A stretch of DNA of 45,665 nucleotides from JBCBDX01 sp039815825 (lineage in GTDB: Bacteria; Pseudomonadota; Alphaproteobacteria; Rhizobiales; Rhizobiaceae), in contig JBCBYO010000025.1 in NCBI GenBank assembly GCA_039815825.1, forward strand, positions 1 through 45,665. Direction: 5' to 3'. Both the position numbers and the translations under genes were made by a program. Position 1 is the stretch's first letter. Every line of letters begins with the position of its first letter. The notes under the pieces were generated by a model, which worked only from the letters and a program-made list of their open reading frames with translations, was not told the origin of the DNA and ran no database searches. Below are positions 33,153 through 41,341 of the stretch, in pieces.

Positions 33153-35921
33153 TTGAGTGACGAAACACCAATTAACGGCGGCGCAGACGGCTCCAACCCC
33201 GGCATAGAACCCATCTCCATTTTGGAGGAGATGCAGCGTTCCTATCTCGATTATGCAATGAGCGTGATCGTTAGCCGCGCGTTGCCTGACGTCCGTGACG
33301 GACTGAAACCAGTGCACCGCCGTATCCTTTATGCGATGCACGAAAGCGGTTACCACTGGAACCGCAAGTATGTGAAATCGTCGAAAATTGTGGGCGACGT
33401 GATGGGTAACTATCACCCGCACGGCGACAGTGCGATCTACGACTCACTTGTGCGAATGGCACAGGATTGGTCATTGCGTCTGCCTTTGGTCGATGGCCAA
33501 GGGAATTTCGGCTCGATTGATGGCGATCCGCCTGCTGCGATGCGTTATACCGAATCGCGGCTTGAAAAAGTTGCGCATGATCTTTTGGAAGATATCGACA
33601 AGGAAACGGTCGATTTCCAGGAGAACTATGATTCATCGCGCAGTGAACCGACCGTTCTACCGGCACGGTTCCCAAATTTGCTGGTCAACGGTTCGGGCGG
33701 GATTGCCGTTGGTATGGCGACCAACATTCCGCCGCATAATTTGGGCGAAGTTATCGACGGGTGCGTCGCGCTCATCGACAATCCAGCGATTGATCTCATT
33801 GAAATGATGCAGATTATTCCGGGACCAGACTTTCCGACCGGTGCGCTCATTTTGGGTCGTGCAGGCATAAAATCAGCTTATGAAACCGGTCGTGGCTCGA
33901 TCATCATGCGCGGTAAGGCATCTGTTGAGCAGCGCCCCAACGATCGCGAAGCGATCATCGTCACGGAGGTTCCTTATCAGGTCAACAAATCGTCGATGAT
34001 CGAAAAGATGGCTGAATTGGTGCGTGACAAGCGCATTGAGGGTATTTCCGACATCCGCGATGAAAGCGATCGACAAGGATACCGGGTCGTCGTCGAATTG
34101 AAGCGCGATGCGGTTGCCGATGTCATCTTGAACCAACTTTACCGCTATACACCGCTTCAGACGTCGTTTGGCGCCAATATGGTGGCGCTCAATGGCGGCA
34201 AGCCTGAGCAAATGAACCTCTTGGACATGCTTCGAGCATTCGTTGCGTTCCGCGAGACGGTCGTTAGCCGCCGGACAAAGTATCTTCTGAAGAAAGCGCG
34301 TGAGCGCGCGCATGTATTGGTCGGTTTGGCGATCGCGGTCGCCAACATTGACGAAATCATCGCCCTTATTCGCAATGCTCCTGATCCCGCGACCGCACGT
34401 GAGCAATTAATGACGCGACGCTGGCCAGCCAAAGACGTTGAACCGCTGATCCGGTTGATCGATGATCCGCGTCACAAGATAAACGATGACGGCACGTACA
34501 ATCTGTCTGAAGAGCAGGCTCGCGCCATTCTCGAATTGCGCCTTGCCCGTCTTACCGCTTTGGGCCGTGATGAAATCGCGGACGAGTTGAACAAAATCGG
34601 TGCAGAAATTACAGATTTCCTCGACATTTTGTCTTCCCGCAAGCGTATCCTCGATATTGTCAAAGGCGAGCTGATTGCGGTCCGCGACGAGTTTGGAACA
34701 CCGCGGCGCACCGAGATCACCGAGGGTGGTCCCGACATGGATGATGAGGATCTAATCGCCCGTGAAGACATGGTCGTGACGTTCTCGCACCAAGGCTACA
34801 TTAAACGCGTACCGCTTGATACGTACCGGGCACAACGCCGTGGCGGTAAAGGCCGCGCTGGCATGGCAACCAAAGATGAGGATTTTGTCACGCGTTTGTT
34901 TGTTGCCAACACGCATACGCCCATACTTTTCTTCTCATCGCGTGGGATCGTCTACAAAGAAAAAGTGTGGCGTCTGCCGATCGGCAACCCGCAGTCACGC
35001 GGCAAGTTCCTGCGCAACATGCTGCCGCTTGAGGAAGGTGAGCGTATTACGTCGATTATGCCGCTGCCTGAAGATGAGGAAAACTGGGCAGAGCTTGATG
35101 TCATGTTTGCCACGCGTTCCGGCGGTGTTCGGCGCAACAAGCTGTCAGACTTCGTTCAGGTGAATCGCAACGGCAAAATTGCGATGAAGTTTGAAGATGA
35201 TTCCGATGACGAGATCCTTGCTGTCGCGACTTGTTCGGAAAATGATGATGTGTTGCTGACCACCGCTGCAGGTCAGTGCATCCGCTTCCAAGTGACCGAT
35301 ATTCGTGTCTTTGCTGGCCGCAGTTCAACGGGTGTGCGCGGTATTTCGCTCGCTAACGGCGATAAAGTTATCTCCATGGCGATTTTGGCGCATGTCGAAT
35401 CGACACCAGACGAGCGGTCAGCCTTTCTCAAACTGGCCGCTGCTGCGCGGCGAGCGGATACGGCTGACGACGATGGTGCACCTGAAGAGGAGCTGGAAGG
35501 CAATGCCGATACCGCACTTCCCGAAGCGCGTTATGCCGAACTGGGTGCGCGTGAGGAGTTCGTGTTGACGGTCTCGGAAAAAGGTTATGGCAAACGCGCT
35601 TCGTCCTATGAGTTCCGCGTTTCAGGACGCGGTGGTAAAGGTATCAAGGCAACCGACACCAACAAGGTAGGTGAGATTGGTCCGTTGGTAGCGTCCTTCC
35701 CGGTTGAAACGGATGATCAGATCATGCTGGTTTCTGATGCAGGTCAGGTGATCCGTGTGCCGGTCGAAGGCATCCGATTTGCGGGGCGAGCCACTAAAGG
35801 CGTAACGATCTTTAATACCCGTGACAGCGAAAAAGTGGTGTCGGTCGAGCGTATTTCAGAGCCTGTCGATGATGGTGACGACGGTGACGATGATATCGTC
35901 AACGAAGGGTCTACAGAGTAA
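33153..35921 (+). CDS. gyrA: DNA gyrase subunit A
   Basis: A 922-residue GyrA. The catalytic tyrosine is Tyr132 in AAMRYTESRL, and the GyrA box QRRGGKG (561-567) confirms gyrase rather than ParC. The quinolone-resistance positions equivalent to E. coli Ser83 and Asp87 are Ser93 and Asp97 in HPHGDSAIYD, the sensitive form. There is an insertion rich in Ala, Asp and Glu in the C-terminal beta-pinwheel (about 765-790) and an acidic tail. The start is TTG 33153; no other suitable start precedes the conserved EEMQRSYLDYAM. Confidence 0.98.
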   Translation: MSDETPINGGADGSNPGIEPISILEEMQRSYLDYAMSVIVSRALPDVRDGLKPVHRRILYAMHESGYHWNRKYVKSSKIVGDVMGNYHPHGDSAIYDSLVRMAQDWSLRLPLVDGQGNFGSIDGDPPAAMRYTESRLEKVAHDLLEDIDKETVDFQENYDSSRSEPTVLPARFPNLLVNGSGGIAVGMATNIPPHNLGEVIDGCVALIDNPAIDLIEMMQIIPGPDFPTGALILGRAGIKSAYETGRGSIIMRGKASVEQRPNDREAIIVTEVPYQVNKSSMIEKMAELVRDKRIEGISDIRDESDRQGYRVVVELKRDAVADVILNQLYRYTPLQTSFGANMVALNGGKPEQMNLLDMLRAFVAFRETVVSRRTKYLLKKARERAHVLVGLAIAVANIDEIIALIRNAPDPATAREQLMTRRWPAKDVEPLIRLIDDPRHKINDDGTYNLSEEQARAILELRLARLTALGRDEIADELNKIGAEITDFLDILSSRKRILDIVKGELIAVRDEFGTPRRTEITEGGPDMDDEDLIAREDMVVTFSHQGYIKRVPLDTYRAQRRGGKGRAGMATKDEDFVTRLFVANTHTPILFFSSRGIVYKEKVWRLPIGNPQSRGKFLRNMLPLEEGERITSIMPLPEDEENWAELDVMFATRSGGVRRNKLSDFVQVNRNGKIAMKFEDDSDDEILAVATCSENDDVLLTTAAGQCIRFQVTDIRVFAGRSSTGVRGISLANGDKVISMAILAHVESTPDERSAFLKLAAAARRADTADDDGAPEEELEGNADTALPEARYAELGAREEFVLTVSEKGYGKRASSYEFRVSGRGGKGIKATDTNKVGEIGPLVASFPVETDDQIMLVSDAGQVIRVPVEGIRFAGRATKGVTIFNTRDSEKVVSVERISEPVDDGDDGDDDIVNEGSTE

Positions 35922-35944
35922 ATCAAAAACGACAAGGAGTTGGC

Positions 35945-36580
35945 ATGGCAGACTTCGCAACGCTGATAACGTTTACGCTCGCTTGTATAGCGATCATCAT
36001 CGTGCCGGGGCCCACGGTTACTGTTATTATTGCAAATTCTTTGTCACGGGGTAGTGCCGCTGGCCTTATGAATGTGGCTGGCACACAGGCCGGTCTTGCT
36101 ATCATGATTGCTGTGTTGGCTTTTGGCCTGCAAAGCGTCGTTGCCTTTGTCGGCGAGGCGTTTTTCTACCTCAAATTGGTTGGTGCACTTTACCTTATTT
36201 GGCTTGGCTTGCAGCTCTGGCGGGCCAACGGTTCGCTGGCCGATGTCGATGACGCCAAACGTCCCGTTCGCTCAATGTCGGGTTATTTTTGGCAGGGCTT
36301 CTTTGTGATTTGGTCCAACCCGAAAGCGCTGTTCTTTTTTGGTGCCTTTATCCCACAGTTTGTCGACCCAAGCGGATCGCTGGTAGTCCAGACACTCGTG
36401 CTTGGCGGCATTTTTATGCTGTGCGCGACGCTTTTCGACGGGCTTTACGCTTTGGCGGCTGGTAGTGCAGGGGGCTGGCTCAGCCGCAATAAAATCAGAC
36501 TATTAGAGCGCGTTTCCGGTACTGCGCTGATTGGCGGCGGGATATGGATGTTGGTTTCTGGACGCGGCTCTACGGCTTAA
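35945..36580 (+). CDS. LysE/RhtB-family amino-acid exporter
   Basis: A 211-residue membrane protein with about six hydrophobic segments and the LysE-family patterns VPGPTVTVIIANSLSRG and WSNPKALFFFGAFIPQF. Family members export amino acids such as lysine, homoserine or threonine; the substrate is not readable from sequence. AGGAG precedes the ATG by seven bases. It follows gyrA by 23 bases and may be read with it. Confidence 0.88.
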   Translation: MADFATLITFTLACIAIIIVPGPTVTVIIANSLSRGSAAGLMNVAGTQAGLAIMIAVLAFGLQSVVAFVGEAFFYLKLVGALYLIWLGLQLWRANGSLADVDDAKRPVRSMSGYFWQGFFVIWSNPKALFFFGAFIPQFVDPSGSLVVQTLVLGGIFMLCATLFDGLYALAAGSAGGWLSRNKIRLLERVSGTALIGGGIWMLVSGRGSTA

Positions 36581-36675
36581 TTGTCGTCTTTAGCGCGTAG
36601 CAATAGCGCAAACGCAATCGCGGCGCTGGCTGTTAGCACAGCCAAAGCGGTCGTTGTGAACATTACAATGAACAT
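36577..36675 (-). CDS. Candidate 32-residue single-span membrane peptide
   Basis: A short frame of 32 codons encodes MFIVMFTTTALAVLTASAAI followed by AFALLLRAKDDN: one hydrophobic helix and a charged end. GAGGA lies exactly six bases before the ATG at 36675. The stop overlaps the lysE stop as TTAA, the same geometry as other convergent pairs here. A possible promoter is TTTGCG-N16-CTAGAT (36740 to 36713). Small membrane proteins are often missed; expression is unproven and no family is recognised. Confidence 0.45.
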   Translation of the reverse strand: MFIVMFTTTALAVLTASAAIAFALLLRAKDDN

Positions 36676-36914
36676 CGTCATTCCTCTTTCGCCAATCAAG
36701 CAGTTGGCCAAAATCTAGTTTGCCGCCCATTTCACGCAAAACACATCGCAACACATGATAGTGATAAAAGAGTGAGCAAACTTGCTAAAACTGTAATGAT
36801 TGAAAACTAAACCGCCGCGCTTATATCGGCGCCACTGATTTAAACTCGGCTGGAGCGGGGTTGTTGAAGCCCTTGGCTCTTTGCATTCGGGCGAGAAGCC
36901 CTTAAAGCGCTTGT

Positions 36915-37421
36915 ATGAACGACATTCAGACTCACAAAGCGGTCTACGCGGGCTCTTTTGATCCCATGACAAATGGACATTTGGATGTTTTGCGCGCGGG
37001 CTTACGCCTGTTTGACCATGTCGTAATTGCCATTGGCGTTCACCCGGGTAAGAAGCCGCTTTTCGGATTTGAGCAACGCAAGGAAATGATTGAAGGTGTG
37101 TGCGCAGACCTGGGGTTTGTTGACATGGTTTCTGTTGTTTCATTTGACAACTTACTCGTCGACATGGCGCGCGACCATGGTGCCGGTATTATCCTGCGCG
37201 GATTGCGTGACGGGACAGATCTTGACTATGAGATGCAGATGGCTGGAATGAACGAGACCATGGCGCCGGACATTCAAACGGTGTTTGTGCCCTCAAGCCC
37301 AGCGGTTCGCACTATTACTGCCACATTGGTCCGACAAATTTCGGCCATGGGCGGCAATGTGAAGTCTTTCGTTCCGCCCCAAGTTTATGCGGAACTTCAA
37401 AAAATTCATTCAAACTCCTGA
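36915..37421 (+). CDS. coaD: Phosphopantetheine adenylyltransferase
   Basis: A 168-residue nucleotidyltransferase that makes dephospho-CoA from phosphopantetheine and ATP, the fourth step of CoA synthesis. Motifs: AVYAGSFDPMTNGHLDV (T/HxGH nucleotide site), RGLRDGTDLDYE, and SSPAVRTITATLV, the equivalent of the ISSTxIR motif. The 239 bases between the small peptide start and this gene hold no other gene; a weak -35/-10 pair (TTGAAA 36800, TTATAT 36821) may be its promoter. Confidence 0.96.
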   Translation: MNDIQTHKAVYAGSFDPMTNGHLDVLRAGLRLFDHVVIAIGVHPGKKPLFGFEQRKEMIEGVCADLGFVDMVSVVSFDNLLVDMARDHGAGIILRGLRDGTDLDYEMQMAGMNETMAPDIQTVFVPSSPAVRTITATLVRQISAMGGNVKSFVPPQVYAELQKIHSNS

Positions 37422-37436
37422 AATATGAGGCTATTT

Positions 37437-38018
37437 ATGAAAACGCTTAAAGCGCTTCTCATTGCTCTTTCAATCGCGTTCCTGGGAATCTTTGGTCCCG
37501 CGCAGGCAAATCCAGAAAACACGATGATCATCACGCTTGACAGTGGTGAAGTTGTTATCAACCTGCGTGAAGATCTCGCACCCCAGCATGTTGAACGCAT
37601 TAAAAGTCTGGTCCGTTCCGGTGAATATGACAATGTAGCGTTTCACCGCGTAATTCCCGGGTTTATGGCGCAAACGGGTGATGTTGAGTTTGGTGACATG
37701 GCCGACTCAGCTTTCAGCATTCGTCGCGCTGGAACCGGCGGATCCGATCAACCAGATTTGCCGGCGGAATTTAGCGATGCTCGCTTCCTTCGCGGTGTGG
37801 TCGGTATGGCGCGTGCACAAAATCCAAATTCTGCCAATTCGCAGTTTTTCATCATGTTCGCCCCAGGCGAATTTTTGAATGGCCAATACACGGTTGTGGG
37901 AGAAGTGACCTCTGGCATGGAATTTGTTGACGGGATCAAAAAGGGCTCACAAGCCAATAATGGCGCGGTTAGAGAACCGGACCGTATGGTCAAAGTTGAA
38001 ATTGCAGCAGACCGCTGA
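37437..38018 (+). CDS. ppiA: Exported cyclophilin-type peptidyl-prolyl isomerase
   Basis: A 193-residue cyclophilin with a signal peptide (hydrophobic core about 7-20, probable cut after PAQA at 24). The domain shows FHRVIPGFMAQTGD, GVVGMARAQNPNSANSQFFIMF and NGQYTVVGEV, including the active-site Arg and Phe. It would speed proline isomerisation in the periplasm. ATG 37437 follows TGAGG by six bases; ATG 37425 is also in frame. It follows coaD by 15 bases and precedes a cytoplasmic paralogue. Confidence 0.92.
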   Translation: MKTLKALLIALSIAFLGIFGPAQANPENTMIITLDSGEVVINLREDLAPQHVERIKSLVRSGEYDNVAFHRVIPGFMAQTGDVEFGDMADSAFSIRRAGTGGSDQPDLPAEFSDARFLRGVVGMARAQNPNSANSQFFIMFAPGEFLNGQYTVVGEVTSGMEFVDGIKKGSQANNGAVREPDRMVKVEIAADR

Positions 38019-38048
38019 CGAATAGTGTAATAAAAAAGGGGGCCGATA

Positions 38049-38558
38049 GTGGCTTACAAAGATCCAGAAAACACGCTTGTGATGGAGACAACCAAGGGCA
38101 CGGTTGTGATCGAAATGCGTCCCGACTTGGCGCCTAAACATGTGGAGCGTATCAAGGAGCTTGCGCGTGACGGTGACTATGACGGCGTGGTGTTCCACCG
38201 TGTTATAGACGGTTTCATGGCGCAAACCGGAGACGTTAAGTTCGGCAACAAGAACAAGGATAGTTTTGATCCCGGGCGCGCGGGCATGGGTGGATCGGCA
38301 AAGCCGGACCTCGGTCAGGAGTTTAGTGCCGAAAGCCATCAGCGCGGTGTGTGCTCCATGGCGCGCGCGCAAAATCCGAACTCGGCCAACTCCCAGTTCT
38401 TTATTTGCTTTGAAGATGCCGGTTTTCTAGATCGCCAATATACGGTCTGGGGCAAGGTTAGCGAAGGCATGGAGTTTATTGATCAGATCAAGCGTGGCGA
38501 GCCAGTTCGCGATCCTGACAGCATCGTCTCAATGAAGGTTGCCGCCGACATTCAATAG
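38049..38558 (+). CDS. ppiB: Cytoplasmic cyclophilin-type peptidyl-prolyl isomerase
   Basis: A 169-residue cyclophilin without a signal peptide, starting with GTG at 38049 after AAAGGGGG. Active-site motifs are FHRVIDGFMAQTGD and MARAQNPNSANSQFFICF. It is clearly a paralogue of the preceding gene, and the pair looks like an old tandem duplication with one copy exported. A strong hairpin follows 19 bases after the stop. Confidence 0.94.
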   Translation: MAYKDPENTLVMETTKGTVVIEMRPDLAPKHVERIKELARDGDYDGVVFHRVIDGFMAQTGDVKFGNKNKDSFDPGRAGMGGSAKPDLGQEFSAESHQRGVCSMARAQNPNSANSQFFICFEDAGFLDRQYTVWGKVSEGMEFIDQIKRGEPVRDPDSIVSMKVAADIQ

Positions 38559-38577
38559 TTGATGTGAAGCTTTGAGG

Positions 38578-38611
38578 CGGGCAGGACGCTTAGTGTGTCC
38601 TGCCCGTCTTT
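38578..38611 (+). terminator. Hairpin after ppiB, probable terminator
   Basis: CGGGCAGGAC (38578-38587) pairs perfectly with GTCCTGCCCG (38597-38606) around a nine-base loop, then TCTTT. The stem is very strong but the T-tract is interrupted. It ends only 15 bases before the queA ATG, so it may also shape queA expression. Confidence 0.65.
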
Positions 38612-38621
38612 ATGTATCGCC

Positions 38622-39674
38622 ATGCGTGTAGATGAATTTGATTTTGAGCTTCCAGAAGAACTGATCGCGCTGCGTCCGGCGGAGCCGCGTGACAGCGCGC
38701 GCCTTTTACGTGTCGATGGTGAGACGCTAAGCGACCATATCGTTTCAGCTTTGCCGGACTTCTTGAGCGCCGGCGACCTAATGGTTTTCAACGACACGCG
38801 TGTGATCCCAGCGCAGTTTGAAGCAACCCGCGTTCGAGATGGTGCGCCCGGCGCGCTGGTTGGGTTGACCATGCATATGCGTGTTTCCACGGACTGTTGG
38901 AAAGCCTTTGCCCGCGGTGCGAAGAAACTAGCGGTTGGTGATGCGGTCGTTCTGGGCGACGGTTTTGAGGCAGTTGTGGCTGCGAAAGCTGATGGCGGTG
39001 AGATCACTCTTCAATTTGACCGTGGTGGCGCTGATCTTGATGCCGCATTTGCAAAATGCGGGCATGTTCCGTTGCCGCCTTATATTGCGTCAAAGCGTGC
39101 AGAGGACGAACGCGACCGTAAGGACTATCAGACCGTTTATGCGGCCCATGATGGCGCAGTTGCCGCGCCGACTGCGGGTTTGCATTTCACGCCCGCGCTT
39201 TTCGAAGCTTTGAACGCCAAAGGCGTGAACCGAGCGTTCGTTACACTCCATGTAGGCGCCGGAACATTTTTGCCGGTGAAGGTTGACGATACGGCCGACC
39301 ATAAGATGCATGCAGAAATTGGCGCGATCAGTGGGGAAACAGCGGCCTTGATCAATCAAACGAGGATGAATGGTGGGCGGGTCGTCTCGGTTGGCACGAC
39401 TTCGTTGCGATTGCTGGAATCGGCCGCACAAGATGACGGGACGGTTTCGTCCTGGTCCGGCGCGACTGATATCTTCATCACACCCGGTTACCGCTTTAAG
39501 TGTGTCGACATGCTGATGACTAATTTTCACTTGCCGCGTTCAACGTTGATGATGCTTGTGAGCGCATTTGCAGGACTTGACGAAATGCGATCAGCTTACC
39601 GCCGTGCTATTGATGAACGCTACCGGTTTTACTCCTACGGTGATTCAAGCCTGCTGACTCGGAAAGAGCAATGA
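38622..39674 (+). CDS. queA: tRNA preQ1-34 S-adenosylmethionine ribosyltransferase-isomerase
   Basis: A 350-residue QueA, which builds epoxyqueuosine from preQ1 at the tRNA wobble position using the ribosyl part of SAM. Signatures: MRVDEFDFELPEELIALRP, FNDTRVIPA, PTAGLHFTPALF and TNFHLPRSTLMMLVSAF. The ATG at 38622 has no visible ribosome binding site and lies just after a strong hairpin. The stop overlaps the tgt start (ATGA), joining two steps of the same pathway. Confidence 0.97.
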   Translation: MRVDEFDFELPEELIALRPAEPRDSARLLRVDGETLSDHIVSALPDFLSAGDLMVFNDTRVIPAQFEATRVRDGAPGALVGLTMHMRVSTDCWKAFARGAKKLAVGDAVVLGDGFEAVVAAKADGGEITLQFDRGGADLDAAFAKCGHVPLPPYIASKRAEDERDRKDYQTVYAAHDGAVAAPTAGLHFTPALFEALNAKGVNRAFVTLHVGAGTFLPVKVDDTADHKMHAEIGAISGETAALINQTRMNGGRVVSVGTTSLRLLESAAQDDGTVSSWSGATDIFITPGYRFKCVDMLMTNFHLPRSTLMMLVSAFAGLDEMRSAYRRAIDERYRFYSYGDSSLLTRKEQ

Positions 39675-40801
39675 TCGAAGAATTTGGCTTTACGCTGCAC
39701 AACGCCGACGGAAACGCGCGCCGGGGTACCGTCCAAACCGGTCGTGGGGCAATCGAAACACCGGCCTTCATGCCTGTTGGTACGGTCGGTACTGTGAAGG
39801 GATTGTACCTTGATCAGGTAAAGCAATCAGGGGCCGATATCATTTTAGGCAACACCTACCACCTTATGCTGCGCCCGGGCGCAGAACGGGTGCAGCGGCT
39901 TGGCGGCCTCCATGATTTTATTCGTTGGAACGGGCCTATCCTGACAGACAGCGGCGGCTTTCAAGTCATGTCTCTGTCGGGTTTGCGCAAGATGAACGAA
40001 GAGGGCGTGACGTTTAAGAGCCACATCGACGGTTCCACCCATCACATGTCGCCGGAACGGTCCATCGAAATTCAGACTTTGCTGGGCTCCGACATTCAAA
40101 TGCAACTCGATGAATGTGTTGCCTTGCCCGCAGAACGGGATGTCGTGCAGGCGGCCATGGAATTATCTTTGCGCTGGGCTGAGCGATCGTGGGCTGCTTT
40201 TGGAAACCAAGCGGGCAAGGCGATGTACGGTATTGTTCAAGGCGGTGACGACGTCTCGCTCAGGGAGCAGTCAGCCGTTGCGCTAAAGGCCATGAACCTG
40301 CCTGGTTATTCGATCGGTGGCCTCGCAGTTGGCGAGCCACAGGAAGTGATGCTGGCCATGTTGGATGTCGTCTGTCCAATCCTCCCCGCTGACAAGCCGC
40401 GTTATTTGATGGGCGTCGGGACCCCGCAGGACTTGCTACGTTCGGTGGCGCGCGGTGTAGATCAATTCGATTGTGTCATGCCAACGCGGTCTGGCCGCCA
40501 TGGCTTGGCATTTACAACGCGCGGGCGGGTCAATTTGAAAAATGCACGGCATGCTGAAGATATTCGGCCATTGGATGAAGAGCTCGATTGCCCAGCATCG
40601 CGCGGCTATTCGCGCGCCTATTTGCATCATTTGATCCGGGCGAACGAAATGCTGGGCCAGCTGCTTCTGAGTTGGCACAATACTTTTTACTATCAATATC
40701 TGATGGCTGAAATGCGCAAAGCAATCGAAGAGAACCGCTTTGCAGTGTTTGCGGAAGAAACAGAAGCGCGTTGGACGGCTGGTGATATTGATCCTTTATG
40801 A
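39671..40801 (+). CDS. tgt: tRNA-guanine transglycosylase
   Basis: A 376-residue Tgt, exchanging guanine-34 for preQ1 in tRNAs with GUN anticodons. Motifs present: LTDSGGFQVMSL, GIVQGG, GVGTPQDLL and VMPTRSGRHGLAFT, which hold the catalytic aspartates and the tRNA-binding part. The zinc region is unusual: where bacterial enzymes have CxCxxC it reads LDCPASRGYSRAY, keeping only one cysteine, while the later His (WHN) remains. The enzyme may hold zinc weakly or not at all. It overlaps queA by four bases. Confidence 0.96.
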   Translation: MIEEFGFTLHNADGNARRGTVQTGRGAIETPAFMPVGTVGTVKGLYLDQVKQSGADIILGNTYHLMLRPGAERVQRLGGLHDFIRWNGPILTDSGGFQVMSLSGLRKMNEEGVTFKSHIDGSTHHMSPERSIEIQTLLGSDIQMQLDECVALPAERDVVQAAMELSLRWAERSWAAFGNQAGKAMYGIVQGGDDVSLREQSAVALKAMNLPGYSIGGLAVGEPQEVMLAMLDVVCPILPADKPRYLMGVGTPQDLLRSVARGVDQFDCVMPTRSGRHGLAFTTRGRVNLKNARHAEDIRPLDEELDCPASRGYSRAYLHHLIRANEMLGQLLLSWHNTFYYQYLMAEMRKAIEENRFAVFAEETEARWTAGDIDPL

Positions 40802-41233
40802 TCAGGTCAGGCCGGCAGCACCCTTGCGCAGGCTCACACCATCTACCTTCCAACTCCCATCCTCCTGCTGCTGCATATAATAGAGCGCGGTCCAATCTGA
40901 GCCATCGGGCGCACGGATGGTGACTTCCTGTAGAACACGGCCATCTGGCGCGGTTTCCACCCGTCCGAATGCATAGTTGCCCGGTCTCAGCACCGGTAGA
41001 TATCCCGACTGCACCATGGACATGAATTGGTTGAGCGTTGGGAAAAGGCGTTTGATGTTGGGTGAGGCGTAAGAATAGGCGTTTTCGAAATCGCCAGCCA
41101 GAAAGCTCTCCAACTGCTGCGAAATGATCGCCCGCGCCGCGTTTTCGTCTGCCACTGCCTTTGTAGGTATCAGGTTCAAACCAACGAGCAGCACCGTGAC
41201 GGCTGCGATTTGGCTAAGTATATTTCTCATCAT
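40802..41233 (-). CDS. Exported DUF4864 protein
   Basis: A 143-residue protein with a signal peptide (hydrophobic core about 6-22, probable cut near VADE) and a domain resembling DUF4864 (ISQQLESFLAGDFENAYSYASP, then LTWxxYY-like WTALYYMQQQEDGSWKVDGV). The fold is probably NTF2-like; its role is unknown. GGAG lies six bases before ATG 41233, so I prefer this to the GTG at 41236. Its stop directly abuts the tgt stop. Confidence 0.8.
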   Translation of the reverse strand: MMRNILSQIAAVTVLLVGLNLIPTKAVADENAARAIISQQLESFLAGDFENAYSYASPNIKRLFPTLNQFMSMVQSGYLPVLRPGNYAFGRVETAPDGRVLQEVTIRAPDGSDWTALYYMQQQEDGSWKVDGVSLRKGAAGLT

Positions 41234-41341
41234 CACAATCTCCGCTTCCTAAGGTCTACGTTGATGGCGGTGCGTGGATTAAAAACAGTTCTCTACCGCC
41301 CCGCGCTTGCGTGACTGCGTGAAATGAGGCAAGCGCTCGCT

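Noticed and set aside
33153..35921. ParC instead of GyrA
   Set aside because: The GyrA box QRRGGKG and the length of 922 residues fit gyrase.
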